Part shown: positions 52,812 to 63,393 of the stretch, one piece after another
Layout of the letters: every line of letters starts with the position of its first letter
Position numbering within the stretch: the stretch's first letter is position 1
From: Clostridia bacterium
Lineage (GTDB): Bacteria; Bacillota; Clostridia; Oscillospirales; Butyricicoccaceae
Assembly (NCBI GenBank): GCA_017408485.1
Contig: JAFQUM010000014.1
Span: 62,001 to 126,000, forward strand
DNA: 64,000 nucleotides
Direction of reading: 5' to 3'
Notes under the pieces: model-generated
The model's database searches: none
Told to the model about the DNA's origin: nothing
What the model saw: only the letters and a program-made list of their open reading frames with translations
Position numbers and translations under genes: made by a program

Positions 52812-55800
52812 ATGAAAAGGTTTAATATTATAATTATCGCGTTTCTTGTAACAGTGATGGTAACATATATCAATGCAGATGCCGCATACGAGTTTTACGA
52901 GGGTCCCTATGAATGCAGCTTAGAGAACGGAGAAGTAACGATCACTGGTTGTAGTACTGATGAATCGGGAGATATAATAATTCCGTCAATTATAAGAGGA
53001 TATCCTGTTACTATCATCGGTAGTGGTGTGTTCTCTAATTGCACAAAATTGACTAGTGTAACAATTCCAAGCGGCGTTACAAGCATTGGAGCGAATGCTT
53101 TTAATTCATGTGATGGATTGATCAGCATAAGTATTCCTGACAGTGTGACCTATATAGGAGTTAGAGCATTTGCTGGTTGCTCCAGTTTGCGTGATGTGTA
53201 TATAACAGATTTATCAAGATGGTGCAGTATTAATTTTGGCTTTCAGGGACAGTTAACGAATCGATCAAGTGGAAACCCATTGGAATATGCAGACAATCTG
53301 TATCTGAACAATCAGCTGGTTACCACACTTATTATCCCTGACGATGTGACATATATTGGAGATTTTGCGTTTTCAGGTTGTGAAAGCATAACTTATGTGG
53401 TTATCCCTGACAGCGTAACAAGCATCGGGGATTATGCATTCTTTTTATGCAGCAATATGGCAAACATAGTCATCCCTAACAGCGTGACAAGCATAGGAAC
53501 TTGTGCTTTCAGCTATTGCAGGTCTTTGACAAGAGTGACCATCCCAGACAGCGTGACAAGCATTCCGGAATATACGTTCTACTATTGCGATAGTCTGAAA
53601 GGCGTATATATATCCGATATAGCAAAATGGTGCAATATCAGATTTGAGGGTTTTAATGCAAATCCATTACATTATGCAAAGAATCTGTATGTTAATAATC
53701 AGCTTGTTACAGATCTTGTAATCCCCGACAGTGTGACGAGCATCGGCGATTATGCGTTCGAATATTGCAGCAGCTTGACTAGCATAACTATCCCTGACAG
53801 TGTGACAAGCATCGGCAATTATGCGTTCGAATATTGTAGCGGATTGACTAAGGTAAATATAACCGATATAGAGGCATGGTGCGGCATTAGTTTTATGGGT
53901 TATTATGCAAATCCATTGCATATTGCAGCAAATCTCTATGTGAATAACGTTCTTATGACTGAATTAGTTATTCCTAATGGCGTGACAAGCATCGGTGCTT
54001 ATGCATTCTATAATTGCGACAGTTTAACCAACATAAACATCCCCGACAGCGTGATTAGCATAGGTGACTTTGCATTTTATAATTGCGACAGGGTAACCAA
54101 CATAGCCATCCCTAACGGCGTAACCAAAATTGCTGGATATACATTTCGGGGTTGTACAGCTTTGACCAGCATCATTATCCCCGACAGCGTGACCAGTGTC
54201 GATAGTGGTGCGTTTAGTGGATGTTCATCTCTTGAGAGTATGGTGTTGCCTTTTGTTGGCGGTTCTATTAAGAGAGAGAGCGATACAAACTCATATAAAT
54301 ACCCTTTGGGCTATATTTTTGGCACATCAAGCTATACGGGCGGAGTTGAAACAGTACAGTATTATTATTATGGTGTGGACACAAGTTCAAGATATAAATC
54401 GAAATACTATATCCCTTCAAGTTTAAAATCTGTAACCATAACAGGAGGGGAAATTCTTTACGGCGCATTCCAAAATTGCACCAGTCTGACAAGCGTAACC
54501 ATTCCTGACAGTGTGAGAAGCATCGGAGATCATGCATTCTCATATTGCAATGGTTTGACAAGTATAACCATCCCCAATAGCGTGACCAGCATTGGCAGTT
54601 ATGCATTTCTTCGCTGCAGTAGCCTGACCATCTGCGCCGAGGCAACATCAACGCCTACGGGATGGAACTCAAATTGGAACTACTCCAACTGTCCTGTTGT
54701 ATGGGGATATGGTAAGGCCACCGGTGTAAGTCTTGATAAGACAAACGCAACTTTAAAACCAGTGGGCGAGACCTTGCAGCTTAACGCAACTGTAATCCCC
54801 GATCACGCATATGATAAATCTGTAATATGGACATCCTCCAATACCTCTGTTGCAACAGTTGATGCAAACGGCTTGGTTACCGCAGTTGCAAGCGGCACAA
54901 CAATTATTACCTCAACTACAGTTGACGGCGGCTTTACCGCAACCTGTGAGGTAATGGTCGTCAAGACTATCGGAGAAACTGTCACCGGATACACCCTGAC
55001 ATTGCAGGGCGGCAATGGTGGAGATATCGGCATCAATCTCAAGATGACACTTTCCGATGAGCTACTTGCAGACGAAGGTGCGTATGTCAAGGTAGTGATA
55101 AACGGCAGCGAGAGCAATATTTCCTTCAGTGCGCTTACTTATGACAGTGAAAGCGGAAAGTATTCTCTTAAGTCGGTCGTAGCGGCAAAGAATATGAACG
55201 ATATTATTTCCGCGACGGTATATAACGGTGAAGGCGAGTGCGGACCGAGCTATAAATACTCCATCAAGGGCTATTGTGATCAGATAATAAGCGAATATGC
55301 CGATGTATATCCTGAGCTTGTGCCCATGGCAAAATCAATGCTTAACTACGGAGCAATGGCACAGAAATACTTCGGCTATAGCACCGATTCTCTTGCAAAT
55401 GCAGGACTCAGCGATGCTGATGGCCAGGGAGCAGTAGATGCGGTTACCGCCATTGATGTAGAGGATGCAACCTTCAACGGAACACCCGAGAGTGTTGGAA
55501 TTGCAAAGCATTCTGCATCCATAGTGCTTGGTAGTGAGACAACTATAAAGCATTATATTACTCTCAGTGATGGCGACAGCATTGACAACTACTTCATTCA
55601 GGCTAATAATGCGGTAGTTACTCCTGTGCTTGATGGAAACAGATATGTGGTTACCATAGCCAATATTCCTGCGGCATCCTTGGATTCGGGTTATACATTA
55701 AATGTAATTCGCAAGAGTGATTTTACTTCCTACACCGCATCCTACAGCGCAATGAACTATGTTGAGGCAATGTTCAACGCTTGCAAGGATAAGGCAGAAT

Positions 55801-55874
55801 ATACCGACCTTTGCAATCTGCTGAAGGCGATATATCTCTACAACGATGCGGCAAATACATATTTCGGTAAGTGA
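52812..55874 (+). CDS. BspA-like leucine-rich repeat surface protein with Big_2 domain
   Basis: 1020 residues from ATG 52812 (ATG 52809 is an equal alternative; AAGGAG upstream). Signal peptide to about residue 25. Then some eighteen LRR_5 repeats of the form IPDSVTSIGDYAF-x-C-x-SLTS. Three or four of these are broken by the insert W-C-x-I-x-F...NPL-x-YA-x-NLY-x-NNQLVT. A Big_2 domain follows (VSLDKTNATLKPVGETLQLNATV...WTSSNTSVATVDANGLVTA). The last 300 residues are a domain common in ruminococcal surface proteins (GYTLTLQGGNGGDIGINLKM...MLNYGAMAQKYFGY). No sortase motif or membrane anchor is seen, so attachment is unclear. Likely adhesion to host or food matrix. Confidence 0.85.
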   Translation: MKRFNIIIIAFLVTVMVTYINADAAYEFYEGPYECSLENGEVTITGCSTDESGDIIIPSIIRGYPVTIIGSGVFSNCTKLTSVTIPSGVTSIGANAFNSCDGLISISIPDSVTYIGVRAFAGCSSLRDVYITDLSRWCSINFGFQGQLTNRSSGNPLEYADNLYLNNQLVTTLIIPDDVTYIGDFAFSGCESITYVVIPDSVTSIGDYAFFLCSNMANIVIPNSVTSIGTCAFSYCRSLTRVTIPDSVTSIPEYTFYYCDSLKGVYISDIAKWCNIRFEGFNANPLHYAKNLYVNNQLVTDLVIPDSVTSIGDYAFEYCSSLTSITIPDSVTSIGNYAFEYCSGLTKVNITDIEAWCGISFMGYYANPLHIAANLYVNNVLMTELVIPNGVTSIGAYAFYNCDSLTNINIPDSVISIGDFAFYNCDRVTNIAIPNGVTKIAGYTFRGCTALTSIIIPDSVTSVDSGAFSGCSSLESMVLPFVGGSIKRESDTNSYKYPLGYIFGTSSYTGGVETVQYYYYGVDTSSRYKSKYYIPSSLKSVTITGGEILYGAFQNCTSLTSVTIPDSVRSIGDHAFSYCNGLTSITIPNSVTSIGSYAFLRCSSLTICAEATSTPTGWNSNWNYSNCPVVWGYGKATGVSLDKTNATLKPVGETLQLNATVIPDHAYDKSVIWTSSNTSVATVDANGLVTAVASGTTIITSTTVDGGFTATCEVMVVKTIGETVTGYTLTLQGGNGGDIGINLKMTLSDELLADEGAYVKVVINGSESNISFSALTYDSESGKYSLKSVVAAKNMNDIISATVYNGEGECGPSYKYSIKGYCDQIISEYADVYPELVPMAKSMLNYGAMAQKYFGYSTDSLANAGLSDADGQGAVDAVTAIDVEDATFNGTPESVGIAKHSASIVLGSETTIKHYITLSDGDSIDNYFIQANNAVVTPVLDGNRYVVTIANIPAASLDSGYTLNVIRKSDFTSYTASYSAMNYVEAMFNACKDKAEYTDLCNLLKAIYLYNDAANTYFGK

Positions 55875-55884
55875 GGATATTAAA

Positions 55885-56004
55885 ATGAAGAAAGAATATA
55901 CAGCACCCACAGTTGAGCTTTTCAGTATTAAGGTAGAGGATATATTGCTTGAAAGCAACGAGCTTCCTGAAATCGACTTGCACGATTTAGGCGACGAAGA
56001 ATAA
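55885..56004 (+). CDS. 39-residue acidic peptide downstream of the BspA-like gene
   Basis: ATG 55885 with GAGG upstream, 10 bases after the BspA-like stop, then a strong terminator. It reads MKKEYTAPTVELFSIKVEDI and continues LLESNELPEIDLHDLGDEE. The front (KK-Y-x-x-P-x-VE-x-x-x-x-x-x-ED-I-L) resembles short peptides I recall in many gut Firmicutes next to surface-protein or RiPP genes. The C-terminus has no Cys and few Ser/Thr, so lanthionine chemistry is unlikely. Function unknown. Confidence 0.7.
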   Translation: MKKEYTAPTVELFSIKVEDILLESNELPEIDLHDLGDEE

Positions 56005-56009
56005 AATAA

Positions 56010-56042
56010 AAACATCGCTACCCTCGGGTAGCGATGTTTTTT
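56010..56042. terminator. Bidirectional terminator
   Basis: AAACATCGCTACC, loop CTCG-type, GGTAGCGATGTTTTTT. It ends the BspA/peptide unit and the convergent malic enzyme gene. Confidence 0.95.
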
Positions 56043-56059
56043 ATATCAGGTTTATATTT

Positions 56060-57238
56060 TTATATTCTTGCTACACCTGTTTTTCGGGCGGCTTCGGCAA
56101 CTGCGGCGGCAACTGCGGGGCCTACGCGCTTGTCAAATGCGGCGGGGATGATGTACTCTGCATTCAGCTCGTCGTCAGAGATAAGCTCGGCAAGAGCGGT
56201 TGCGGCGGCGACCTTCATTTCTTCGTTGATGTCGGATGCTCTTACATCGAATGTACCGCGGAAGATGCCGGGGAATGCCAGAACATTATTGATCTGGTTG
56301 GGGAAGTCGGATCTGCCGGTTGCAACAACGGCGGCGCCGCCAGCCTTGGCGTCATCGGGGAAGATCTCAGGTGTGGGGTTAGCGCAAGCAAAGATGATAG
56401 AATCCTTCGCCATTGTCTTTACCATCTCGGTGGTCAGTGTGCCGGGAGCGGAAACACCGATGAATACATCAGCACCGCGGATAACATCGGCAAGACTGCC
56501 CTTTTCTTTGTTAAGGTTGGTGACCTGAGCCATTTCTTCCTTGATCCAGTTAAGACCCTCGCGACCTGCATAGATGGCGCCGGTGCGGTCGGTCATAATA
56601 ACATTCTTAAAGCCTGCGCTGAGCAACAGCTTTACAATTGCGATAGCGGCAGCGCCTGCGCCGGAGGTGACGATCTTGACATCTTCCTTCTTCTTGCCGA
56701 CTACCTTAAGAGCGTTGGTCAGACCTGCAAGGGTGATGACTGCAGTTCCGTGCTGATCGTCGTGGAAAATGGGAATATCGCACTTTTCCTTCAGCTTGCG
56801 CTCGATCTCAAAGCAACGGGGAGCGGAAATATCCTCAAGGTTGATTCCGCCAAAGGAGCCGGAAATGAGATAAACAGCATTGACAAACTCGTCAACATCC
56901 TTGCTCTTTACGCAGAGGGGGAATGCGTCAACATCGCCGAAGGATTTAAACAGAGCGCATTTGCCCTCCATAACGGGCATACCTGCCTCGGGACCGATAT
57001 CGCCGAGACCCAAAACAGCGGTGCCGTCGGTGATGACCGCACACAGATTGTGGCGGCGGGTCAGCTCATAGGACTTGTTTACATCCTTCTGTATTTCAAG
57101 ACAGGGAGTAGCAACACCGGGGGTGTATGCAAGGGACAGATCTTCCTTTGTGGAGCAGGGAACGGTAGAGACGACCTCTATCTTTCCGCGCTTTTCGTAG
57201 TGCATTTTAAGGCTTTCAGCAGCAATATCTTTTGCCAT
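56060..57238 (-). CDS. NAD-dependent malic enzyme
   Basis: 392 residues from ATG 57238 (AAAGAGGT 7 bases upstream). The short bacterial type: SLAYTPGVATPCLEI with the catalytic Tyr, AVITDGTAVLGLGDIG, FGGINLEDISAPRCFEIE for metal Glu/Asp, IPIFHDDQHGTAVI, and the NAD site VTSGAGAAAIAIVKLL. It oxidatively decarboxylates malate to pyruvate, and with the citrate operon handles C4 acids. Monocistronic. Confidence 0.93.
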   Translation of the reverse strand: MAKDIAAESLKMHYEKRGKIEVVSTVPCSTKEDLSLAYTPGVATPCLEIQKDVNKSYELTRRHNLCAVITDGTAVLGLGDIGPEAGMPVMEGKCALFKSFGDVDAFPLCVKSKDVDEFVNAVYLISGSFGGINLEDISAPRCFEIERKLKEKCDIPIFHDDQHGTAVITLAGLTNALKVVGKKKEDVKIVTSGAGAAAIAIVKLLLSAGFKNVIMTDRTGAIYAGREGLNWIKEEMAQVTNLNKEKGSLADVIRGADVFIGVSAPGTLTTEMVKTMAKDSIIFACANPTPEIFPDDAKAGGAAVVATGRSDFPNQINNVLAFPGIFRGTFDVRASDINEEMKVAAATALAELISDDELNAEYIIPAAFDKRVGPAVAAAVAEAARKTGVARI

Positions 57239-57396
57239 GACTTTTACCTCTTTCTCTGAAAAGTTTTTTCTTATCAGGGTCATTTTATCACATTAAACAG
57301 ATCGATTCAAGTGTTGACTAATTCAAAAAGCCATTTTATACTATATAAAAACGCATAGGTTCACATATATAAAAACATATAGGCAGGTAAAAAGAT

Positions 57397-58293
57397 ATGC
57401 AATTCAACTCACAATGTATAGCTTGTCTCATAAAAAGACAAATGGCTCAGATAGCCGAGTTTGACGATGAGCAGAAAAAGCTTGATTATATGAAGGATGT
57501 TTGTCGCATCATCGCGGAATCCCCCGAGGGTGTTGCCGCGCCATATTTGGTGTCCCGCTTCGGCAGAGCCTTTGACAAGTATTTTCACATAAAGGATGTC
57601 TATGCCGAGATCAAAAAGGAGTCCAACGACTTTGTGCTTGAGCGTCTTGACAGAGTTCAGCAGGTCATTGATTCGTCCGATGATCCCTTGCTTTGCGCTC
57701 TCAAGTATGCCCGACTTGGTAACTATATCGATTTCGGCGCTCTTCACGGCGGTGTTGATATGTCGGAGCTTGACAAAAAGCTGGACAGTGCCAAGGACGA
57801 GGCGGTTGACCCCGTAGAATACGAAAACCTTAAAGCCGACCTTGCAAAGGCAAAAAAGGTGTTGTATATCACCGACAACGCGGGCGAGATAGTGCTTGAT
57901 AAGATCTTTTTGCAAAAGCTTAAGGAATACTACCCCAATGCCGAGTTTGTAGCCGCCACCCGCGGTGCGCCCGTTATCAACGATGCCACCCGCGAGGACG
58001 CCTACTACATCGGTCTTGATAAGATAGTCAAGGTCATCGACAACGGTACCGATATTTCCGGCACACAGATCAGCGAGGTGGGCGAAGAGATGAAAAAAGC
58101 CCTTGACGATGCTGATGTTATCATCGCCAAGGGACAGGGTAATTTTGAAACAATGCTCGGTTGCGGACTTAATGTTTATTATGTATATCTTTGCAAATGC
58201 GATCTGTTTGTAAAAAGCTTCGGTGTGCCCAGACTTACCGGTGTGCTTTTCAACGAAAAGCGGGTCTCGGTCAAATGGAACGGCCTGAAATAA
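57397..58293 (+). CDS. DUF89 (ARMT1-like) damage-control phosphatase
   Basis: 298 residues. It opens with FNSQCIACLIKRQM, then the metal/phosphate motifs LYITDNAGEIVLDKIF, ATRGAPVINDATREDA and IIAKGQGNFETMLG that define the DUF89 fold. Members dephosphorylate damaged or surplus phospho-metabolites such as sugar phosphates. The weak site AGGTAAAAAG precedes ATG 57397. The last 23 bases overlap the convergent LacI gene. Confidence 0.88.
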   Translation: MQFNSQCIACLIKRQMAQIAEFDDEQKKLDYMKDVCRIIAESPEGVAAPYLVSRFGRAFDKYFHIKDVYAEIKKESNDFVLERLDRVQQVIDSSDDPLLCALKYARLGNYIDFGALHGGVDMSELDKKLDSAKDEAVDPVEYENLKADLAKAKKVLYITDNAGEIVLDKIFLQKLKEYYPNAEFVAATRGAPVINDATREDAYYIGLDKIVKVIDNGTDISGTQISEVGEEMKKALDDADVIIAKGQGNFETMLGCGLNVYYVYLCKCDLFVKSFGVPRLTGVLFNEKRVSVKWNGLK

Positions 58294-59263
58294 TATCAGC
58301 GGAGAAAATGGTCTTTTGAGAGATTATCTCGTTGTTCAGACGAAGCACCAGAGTGTCCACTACAGCTCTTGCCACATGCTCCACCTTGTTGTCGATGGTG
58401 GTCAAAAGGGGAGTAGTGGTCAGCGACAGAATGGTAAAGTCATAACCCGTGACACGCAGATCCTCGGGAACGGAAAAGTCTTTTTCCTGAGCATACTGCA
58501 GTGTGGATGCGGCAAGAAGGTCATTGTCACACATAACTGTGTCAAAGGATAAAAGACCCTCCGCTTTTTTCAGCGTCTTGACACAACCTGATATACCGAC
58601 GGGACAAAGAAATACACGGTCATCACCGAAAGCAATGCCCTTTTCGCGGCAGGCATCGGTGATGGCTTTTATTTTTTGACGGCAGGTGTATGAATCGTGA
58701 CGGTAAAGGAAGATGGGCGACTTTGTACCGCTGTCTAAAAGCTTTTGGGCAAGCAGCTTTGTTATATCATAATCATCGCAGGCAATGCTATATATATTCT
58801 CACCGTGCAGCACCGAATCGACCATAAATATGGGCACAGTTTTTGCCGCTTGGTATATATATTCATTGGCGCTGTCGTCCTGCTCGGTGTAGTGAGAGCC
58901 TAAAAGTATCAAAGCATCAACATTACGGGAGAGAAGAAGCTTTACGCCGTTCTCCTTATCCTGATGATCGTAGCCTGTGCAGCAGAGCAGGGAATTAAAG
59001 CCATAGTCGTGAAGTCCGTGCTCAATATGCGCCATCGCTTCGCTGATATAGAGGTTGGATATATCTGCACAAAGTACCCCGATGGTCTTCATAGTTCCCA
59101 GACCGAGACCGCGGGCAAATGCATTGGGAGAGTATTGGTATTTTTCAACCAGGTCTAAAACCTTTTTCTTGGTTGATTCACTGACCTTATTACTGCCATT
59201 GATGACGCGGGAAACGGTGGCGATGGATACGCCTGCCTCTCTGGCTATGTCATAAATATTCAT
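58271..59263 (-). CDS. LacI family transcriptional regulator
   Basis: 330 residues. The HTH and hinge read MNIYDIAREAGVSIATVSRVINGSNKVS...YSPNAFARGL, and the rest is a periplasmic-binding-like sensor domain (IGVLCADISNLYISEAMAHIEHGL...VTGYDFTILSLTTTPLLTTI). It is divergent from the sugar-acid operon at 59429 with 165 bases between starts, so that operon is its probable target. Confidence 0.92.
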   Translation of the reverse strand: MNIYDIAREAGVSIATVSRVINGSNKVSESTKKKVLDLVEKYQYSPNAFARGLGLGTMKTIGVLCADISNLYISEAMAHIEHGLHDYGFNSLLCCTGYDHQDKENGVKLLLSRNVDALILLGSHYTEQDDSANEYIYQAAKTVPIFMVDSVLHGENIYSIACDDYDITKLLAQKLLDSGTKSPIFLYRHDSYTCRQKIKAITDACREKGIAFGDDRVFLCPVGISGCVKTLKKAEGLLSFDTVMCDNDLLAASTLQYAQEKDFSVPEDLRVTGYDFTILSLTTTPLLTTIDNKVEHVARAVVDTLVLRLNNEIISQKTIFSADIISGRSI

Positions 59264-59291
59264 AGGATACCCCTCTCTGTAAAGTGGTTTA

Positions 59292-59321
59292 ATTATAGCA
59301 CATTTGCAATACTAAATTCAA
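59292..59321 (-). promoter_or_regulatory. Promoter of the LacI gene
   Basis: Reverse strand TTGAAT (59316-59321), 18 bases, TATAAT (59292-59297), 28 bases before the start codon. Confidence 0.6.
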
Positions 59322-59338
59322 CATAAATGCAATATTAA
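59305..59338. promoter_or_regulatory. Direct repeat TGCAATAnTAA, candidate LacI site
   Basis: TGCAATACTAA (59305-59315) and TGCAATATTAA (59328-59338) are 23 bp apart, about two helical turns, between the two divergent promoters. Classical LacI sites are palindromes with a central CG, so this is only a candidate. Confidence 0.3.
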
Positions 59339-59343
59339 TCAGG

Positions 59344-59372
59344 TTGACTGGGAATAAAAAATAATATATTAT
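59344..59372 (+). promoter_or_regulatory. Promoter of the sugar-acid operon
   Basis: TTGACT (59344-59349), 17 bases, TATTAT (59367-59372). TATAAT preceded by TG at 59372-59379 is a second possible -10. Confidence 0.7.
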
Positions 59373-59428
59373 GTATAATGAGGTAATTTGAGTAGAACTC
59401 TAATATGCAAAAATGGAGGGAAAATATA

Positions 59429-60502
59429 ATGAAACTGAAAGAAAATTGTGCCTATAGCCTGGTCGTTCCTACCAGTATGGGTGTTCGTATCACCCCCACC
59501 GACCGTCAGCCTGTTCACGTCAGCCGCAACTATATTATGCAGGCTACCAGCGCTGAAAGTAATGTGCTTAATGTATCTTCTTCTCTCGGCCTTAAGACCA
59601 AGGTCTTGACCACCTTTGTCAAGGGAAGCCCCATTGCAGATTTCATCAAGTCCGAGCTACGTTTCCGCAACATCGACTTTGAAGGTCCCGAAGTAGCTCA
59701 GGGCGGACCTTGGGGTTATCGTCATCAGTTCAACATTGCAGACAGCGGTTTTGGTATGAGAGGTCCCCGCGTTCAGAACGACCGCGCAGGTGAAGTCGGC
59801 AGAACTCTGAATGTTAAGGATTTTGACCTTGATCGTATTTTCAATAAAGAAGGCGTACAGATCCTTCATCTCTCCGGTCTTGTAGGAGCATTGTCTCCCG
59901 AGACCAGCCGTTTCTGCCTCGAGCTTGCACGGGCTGCAAAGAAGAGCGGAACAAAGATCTCCTTCGACCTTAACTACCGCGCTTCCTTCTGGGAAGGCAG
60001 AGAGCAGGAGCTCCGCGAGATATTCTCCGAGATCGCATCTGTTTCCGATATCCTCATCGGCAATGAGGAAGACTTCCAGCTTGCTCTCGGCATCAAGGGT
60101 CCCGAAGCGGGCGGCAAGGATATCGCTGCTAAGATCGACGGCTTCAAGGGTATGATCAAGGAAGTCAAGGCTGCATATCCTAACGCACAGGTATTTGCAA
60201 CAACTCTCCGTCAGGTCATCTCCGCTAATACACATATGTGGGGTGCAATTATGCTGGCCGGCGACGAGTGGTATGTTGAAGAGCCTCGCGAGATCACCGT
60301 TCTTGATCGTATCGGCGGCGGTGACGGTTATGTCGGCGGTATGCTTTACGGCATCCTCCGTGATTGGGAGCCTGAAAAGTGGATCAAGTTCGGTTGGGCA
60401 ACAGGTGCACTTGCAACCACAATGCTTACCGACTACGGCACACCCGCTGATGAGGAGCAGGTCTGGTCCATCTATGCAGGAAATGCCCGCGTAAAGAGAT
60501 AA
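59429..60502 (+). CDS. PfkB family sugar kinase (2-keto-3-deoxygluconate kinase type)
   Basis: 357 residues from ATG 59429 (GGAGGG upstream). Substrate part: STSMGVRI-like opening, GGPWGYRHQFNIADSGFGMRGPRV. The ATP/anion-hole motif is DRIGGGDGYVGGMLYG, with the catalytic Asp in the GGGD, a variant of the usual GAGD found in KDG-kinase-like clostridial proteins. It likely phosphorylates gluconate, ketodeoxygluconate or a related sugar acid. First gene of an operon with gnd and a LarA-like protein. Confidence 0.85.
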   Translation: MKLKENCAYSLVVPTSMGVRITPTDRQPVHVSRNYIMQATSAESNVLNVSSSLGLKTKVLTTFVKGSPIADFIKSELRFRNIDFEGPEVAQGGPWGYRHQFNIADSGFGMRGPRVQNDRAGEVGRTLNVKDFDLDRIFNKEGVQILHLSGLVGALSPETSRFCLELARAAKKSGTKISFDLNYRASFWEGREQELREIFSEIASVSDILIGNEEDFQLALGIKGPEAGGKDIAAKIDGFKGMIKEVKAAYPNAQVFATTLRQVISANTHMWGAIMLAGDEWYVEEPREITVLDRIGGGDGYVGGMLYGILRDWEPEKWIKFGWATGALATTMLTDYGTPADEEQVWSIYAGNARVKR

Positions 60503-60520
60503 AATAAGGAGACAAAGATA

Positions 60521-61972
<1,452 letters not shown>

Positions 61973-61983
61973 AGGTGATATAA

Positions 61984-63252
61984 ATGAAAGCATTTGCGCT
62001 TTATGATAAAGACAATTTAGGAATCAGCGATGAGCAGCTTTATGCCGCCATCGAAGAATCCCTTGAAAGCTGCGGAGAGCTTAAGAAGGTCCTTCTTCTG
62101 CCTCCCGACTTTACACGCTTTTATTCCTGTGCGGGCAAGATAACCAATGCCTACTACAATCTGCTGAAGGATAAATGCGAGATCGACGTTCTTCCTGCTC
62201 TGGGAACACACGTTGCTATGACCGAGGAAGAATGCAAGATCATGTTCCCCGACATTCCTTATGATAAGTTCATTGTTCACAATTGGCGTACCGATGTTGT
62301 CAAGATCGGTGAGGTTCCCGCATCCTTTGTCAAGGAAGTTTCCGAAGGCATTATGGATGAGGCGATCACCGTCGAGGTCAACAAGCTGATAATGGACAAG
62401 AGCTATGATCTTATTCTTTCGGTAGGTCAGGTCGTGCCCCACGAGGTGGTGGGAATGGCTAACTATTCCAAAAACGTATTCGTCGGTTGTGGCGGCAACA
62501 GAATGATCAACGCCTCCCATATTCTCGGTGCTTTCTATGGTATGGAGAGGATGATGGGTAAGGACTATACCCCTGTTCGCAAGGTATTTGACTACGCTCA
62601 GGAAAACTTCCTCAAGGATGTACCTCTGCAGTATGTTCTGACTGTCACTACCGCTCCCGGAAATGTTGCACGCATCCACGGTCTGTTTATGGGTGAGGGA
62701 AGACAGAGCTTTGAAAAGGCTGTTGCTTTGGCTCAGGAGAAGAATCTCATTTTTGTTGACAAGCCCTTTAAGAAGGTAGTTGTCAATATGGACCCCTCCG
62801 AGTTCAAGACCACTTGGCTTGCTAATAAATCGGTCTACCGCACCCGTATGGCGATCGCCGACGGTGGTGAGTTGATAGTCCTTGCTCCCGGTGTTCACAA
62901 GTTCGGTGAGGATGAGGCTATCGACGGACTTATCCGCAAGTACGGATATACCGGCAGAGAGCATATCATCGAATGCTGCAAGACCTGCGAGGACCTTAAG
63001 GGCAATATGTCCGCGGCGGCTCACTTGATCCACGGCTCATCCGACGGAAGATTCAAGATCACCTACTGCACCAAGCTTCTTTCCGAAGAAGAGGTGCGCG
63101 GTGTAGGCTTTGACTATATCCCCTATGATGAAATAGTCAAGACCTATGACCCCGAAAAGCTGACCGATGGATATCACACAATTAATGGCGAGGAGATATT
63201 CTATATCAGTAATCCCGCGCTCGGTCTGTGGGCAGATAAGTCAAAGTTTTAA
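61984..63252 (+). CDS. LarA (lactate racemase/DUF2088) family protein, probable sugar-acid epimerase
   Basis: 422 residues. LarA-family motifs: LLLPPDFTRFYSCAGKIT, ALGTHVAMTEEECKIMF, VGQVVPHEVVGMANYSKNVFVGCGGNRMINASH and AAHLIHGSSDGRF. LarA proper racemises lactate with a nickel-pincer nucleotide, and homologues epimerise other 2-hydroxy acids, including gluconate/mannonate-type acids. In an operon with gnd and a sugar-acid kinase, gluconate or mannonate 2-epimerisation is the likely job. No larB/C/E cofactor genes are in the window. Confidence 0.8.
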   Translation: MKAFALYDKDNLGISDEQLYAAIEESLESCGELKKVLLLPPDFTRFYSCAGKITNAYYNLLKDKCEIDVLPALGTHVAMTEEECKIMFPDIPYDKFIVHNWRTDVVKIGEVPASFVKEVSEGIMDEAITVEVNKLIMDKSYDLILSVGQVVPHEVVGMANYSKNVFVGCGGNRMINASHILGAFYGMERMMGKDYTPVRKVFDYAQENFLKDVPLQYVLTVTTAPGNVARIHGLFMGEGRQSFEKAVALAQEKNLIFVDKPFKKVVVNMDPSEFKTTWLANKSVYRTRMAIADGGELIVLAPGVHKFGEDEAIDGLIRKYGYTGREHIIECCKTCEDLKGNMSAAAHLIHGSSDGRFKITYCTKLLSEEEVRGVGFDYIPYDEIVKTYDPEKLTDGYHTINGEEIFYISNPALGLWADKSKF

Positions 63253-63263
63253 ATAATATGATC

Positions 63264-63298
63264 AGAGCAGACTGCTTTTGGGCGGTCTGCTCTTTTTT
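63264..63298 (+). terminator. Terminator of the sugar-acid operon
   Basis: AGAGCAGACTGC (63264-63275) with GCGGTCTGCTCT (63282-63293, one G-T pair), then TTTTT. Confidence 0.9.
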
Positions 63299-63352
63299 GG
63301 AAAATATTTTAAAATTATTTTCATTTTGCATCTTCCTTTGAGTAAAAATATA

Positions 63353-63361
63353 TGGTACAAT
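63353..63361 (+). promoter_or_regulatory. Extended -10 promoter of the Cys-rich gene
   Basis: TGGTACAAT (TG at 63353-63354, TACAAT at 63356-63361); no clear -35. About 33 bases before the start. Confidence 0.45.
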
Positions 63362-63393
63362 AAAATCAACAAAGATATAAGGAGGAATGATTT

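Noticed and set aside
52812-54640. Short periodic repeats as a CRISPR array
   Set aside because: The periodicity is about 69 bp in frame and encodes LRR_5 repeats; there are no unique spacers or cas genes anywhere in the window.
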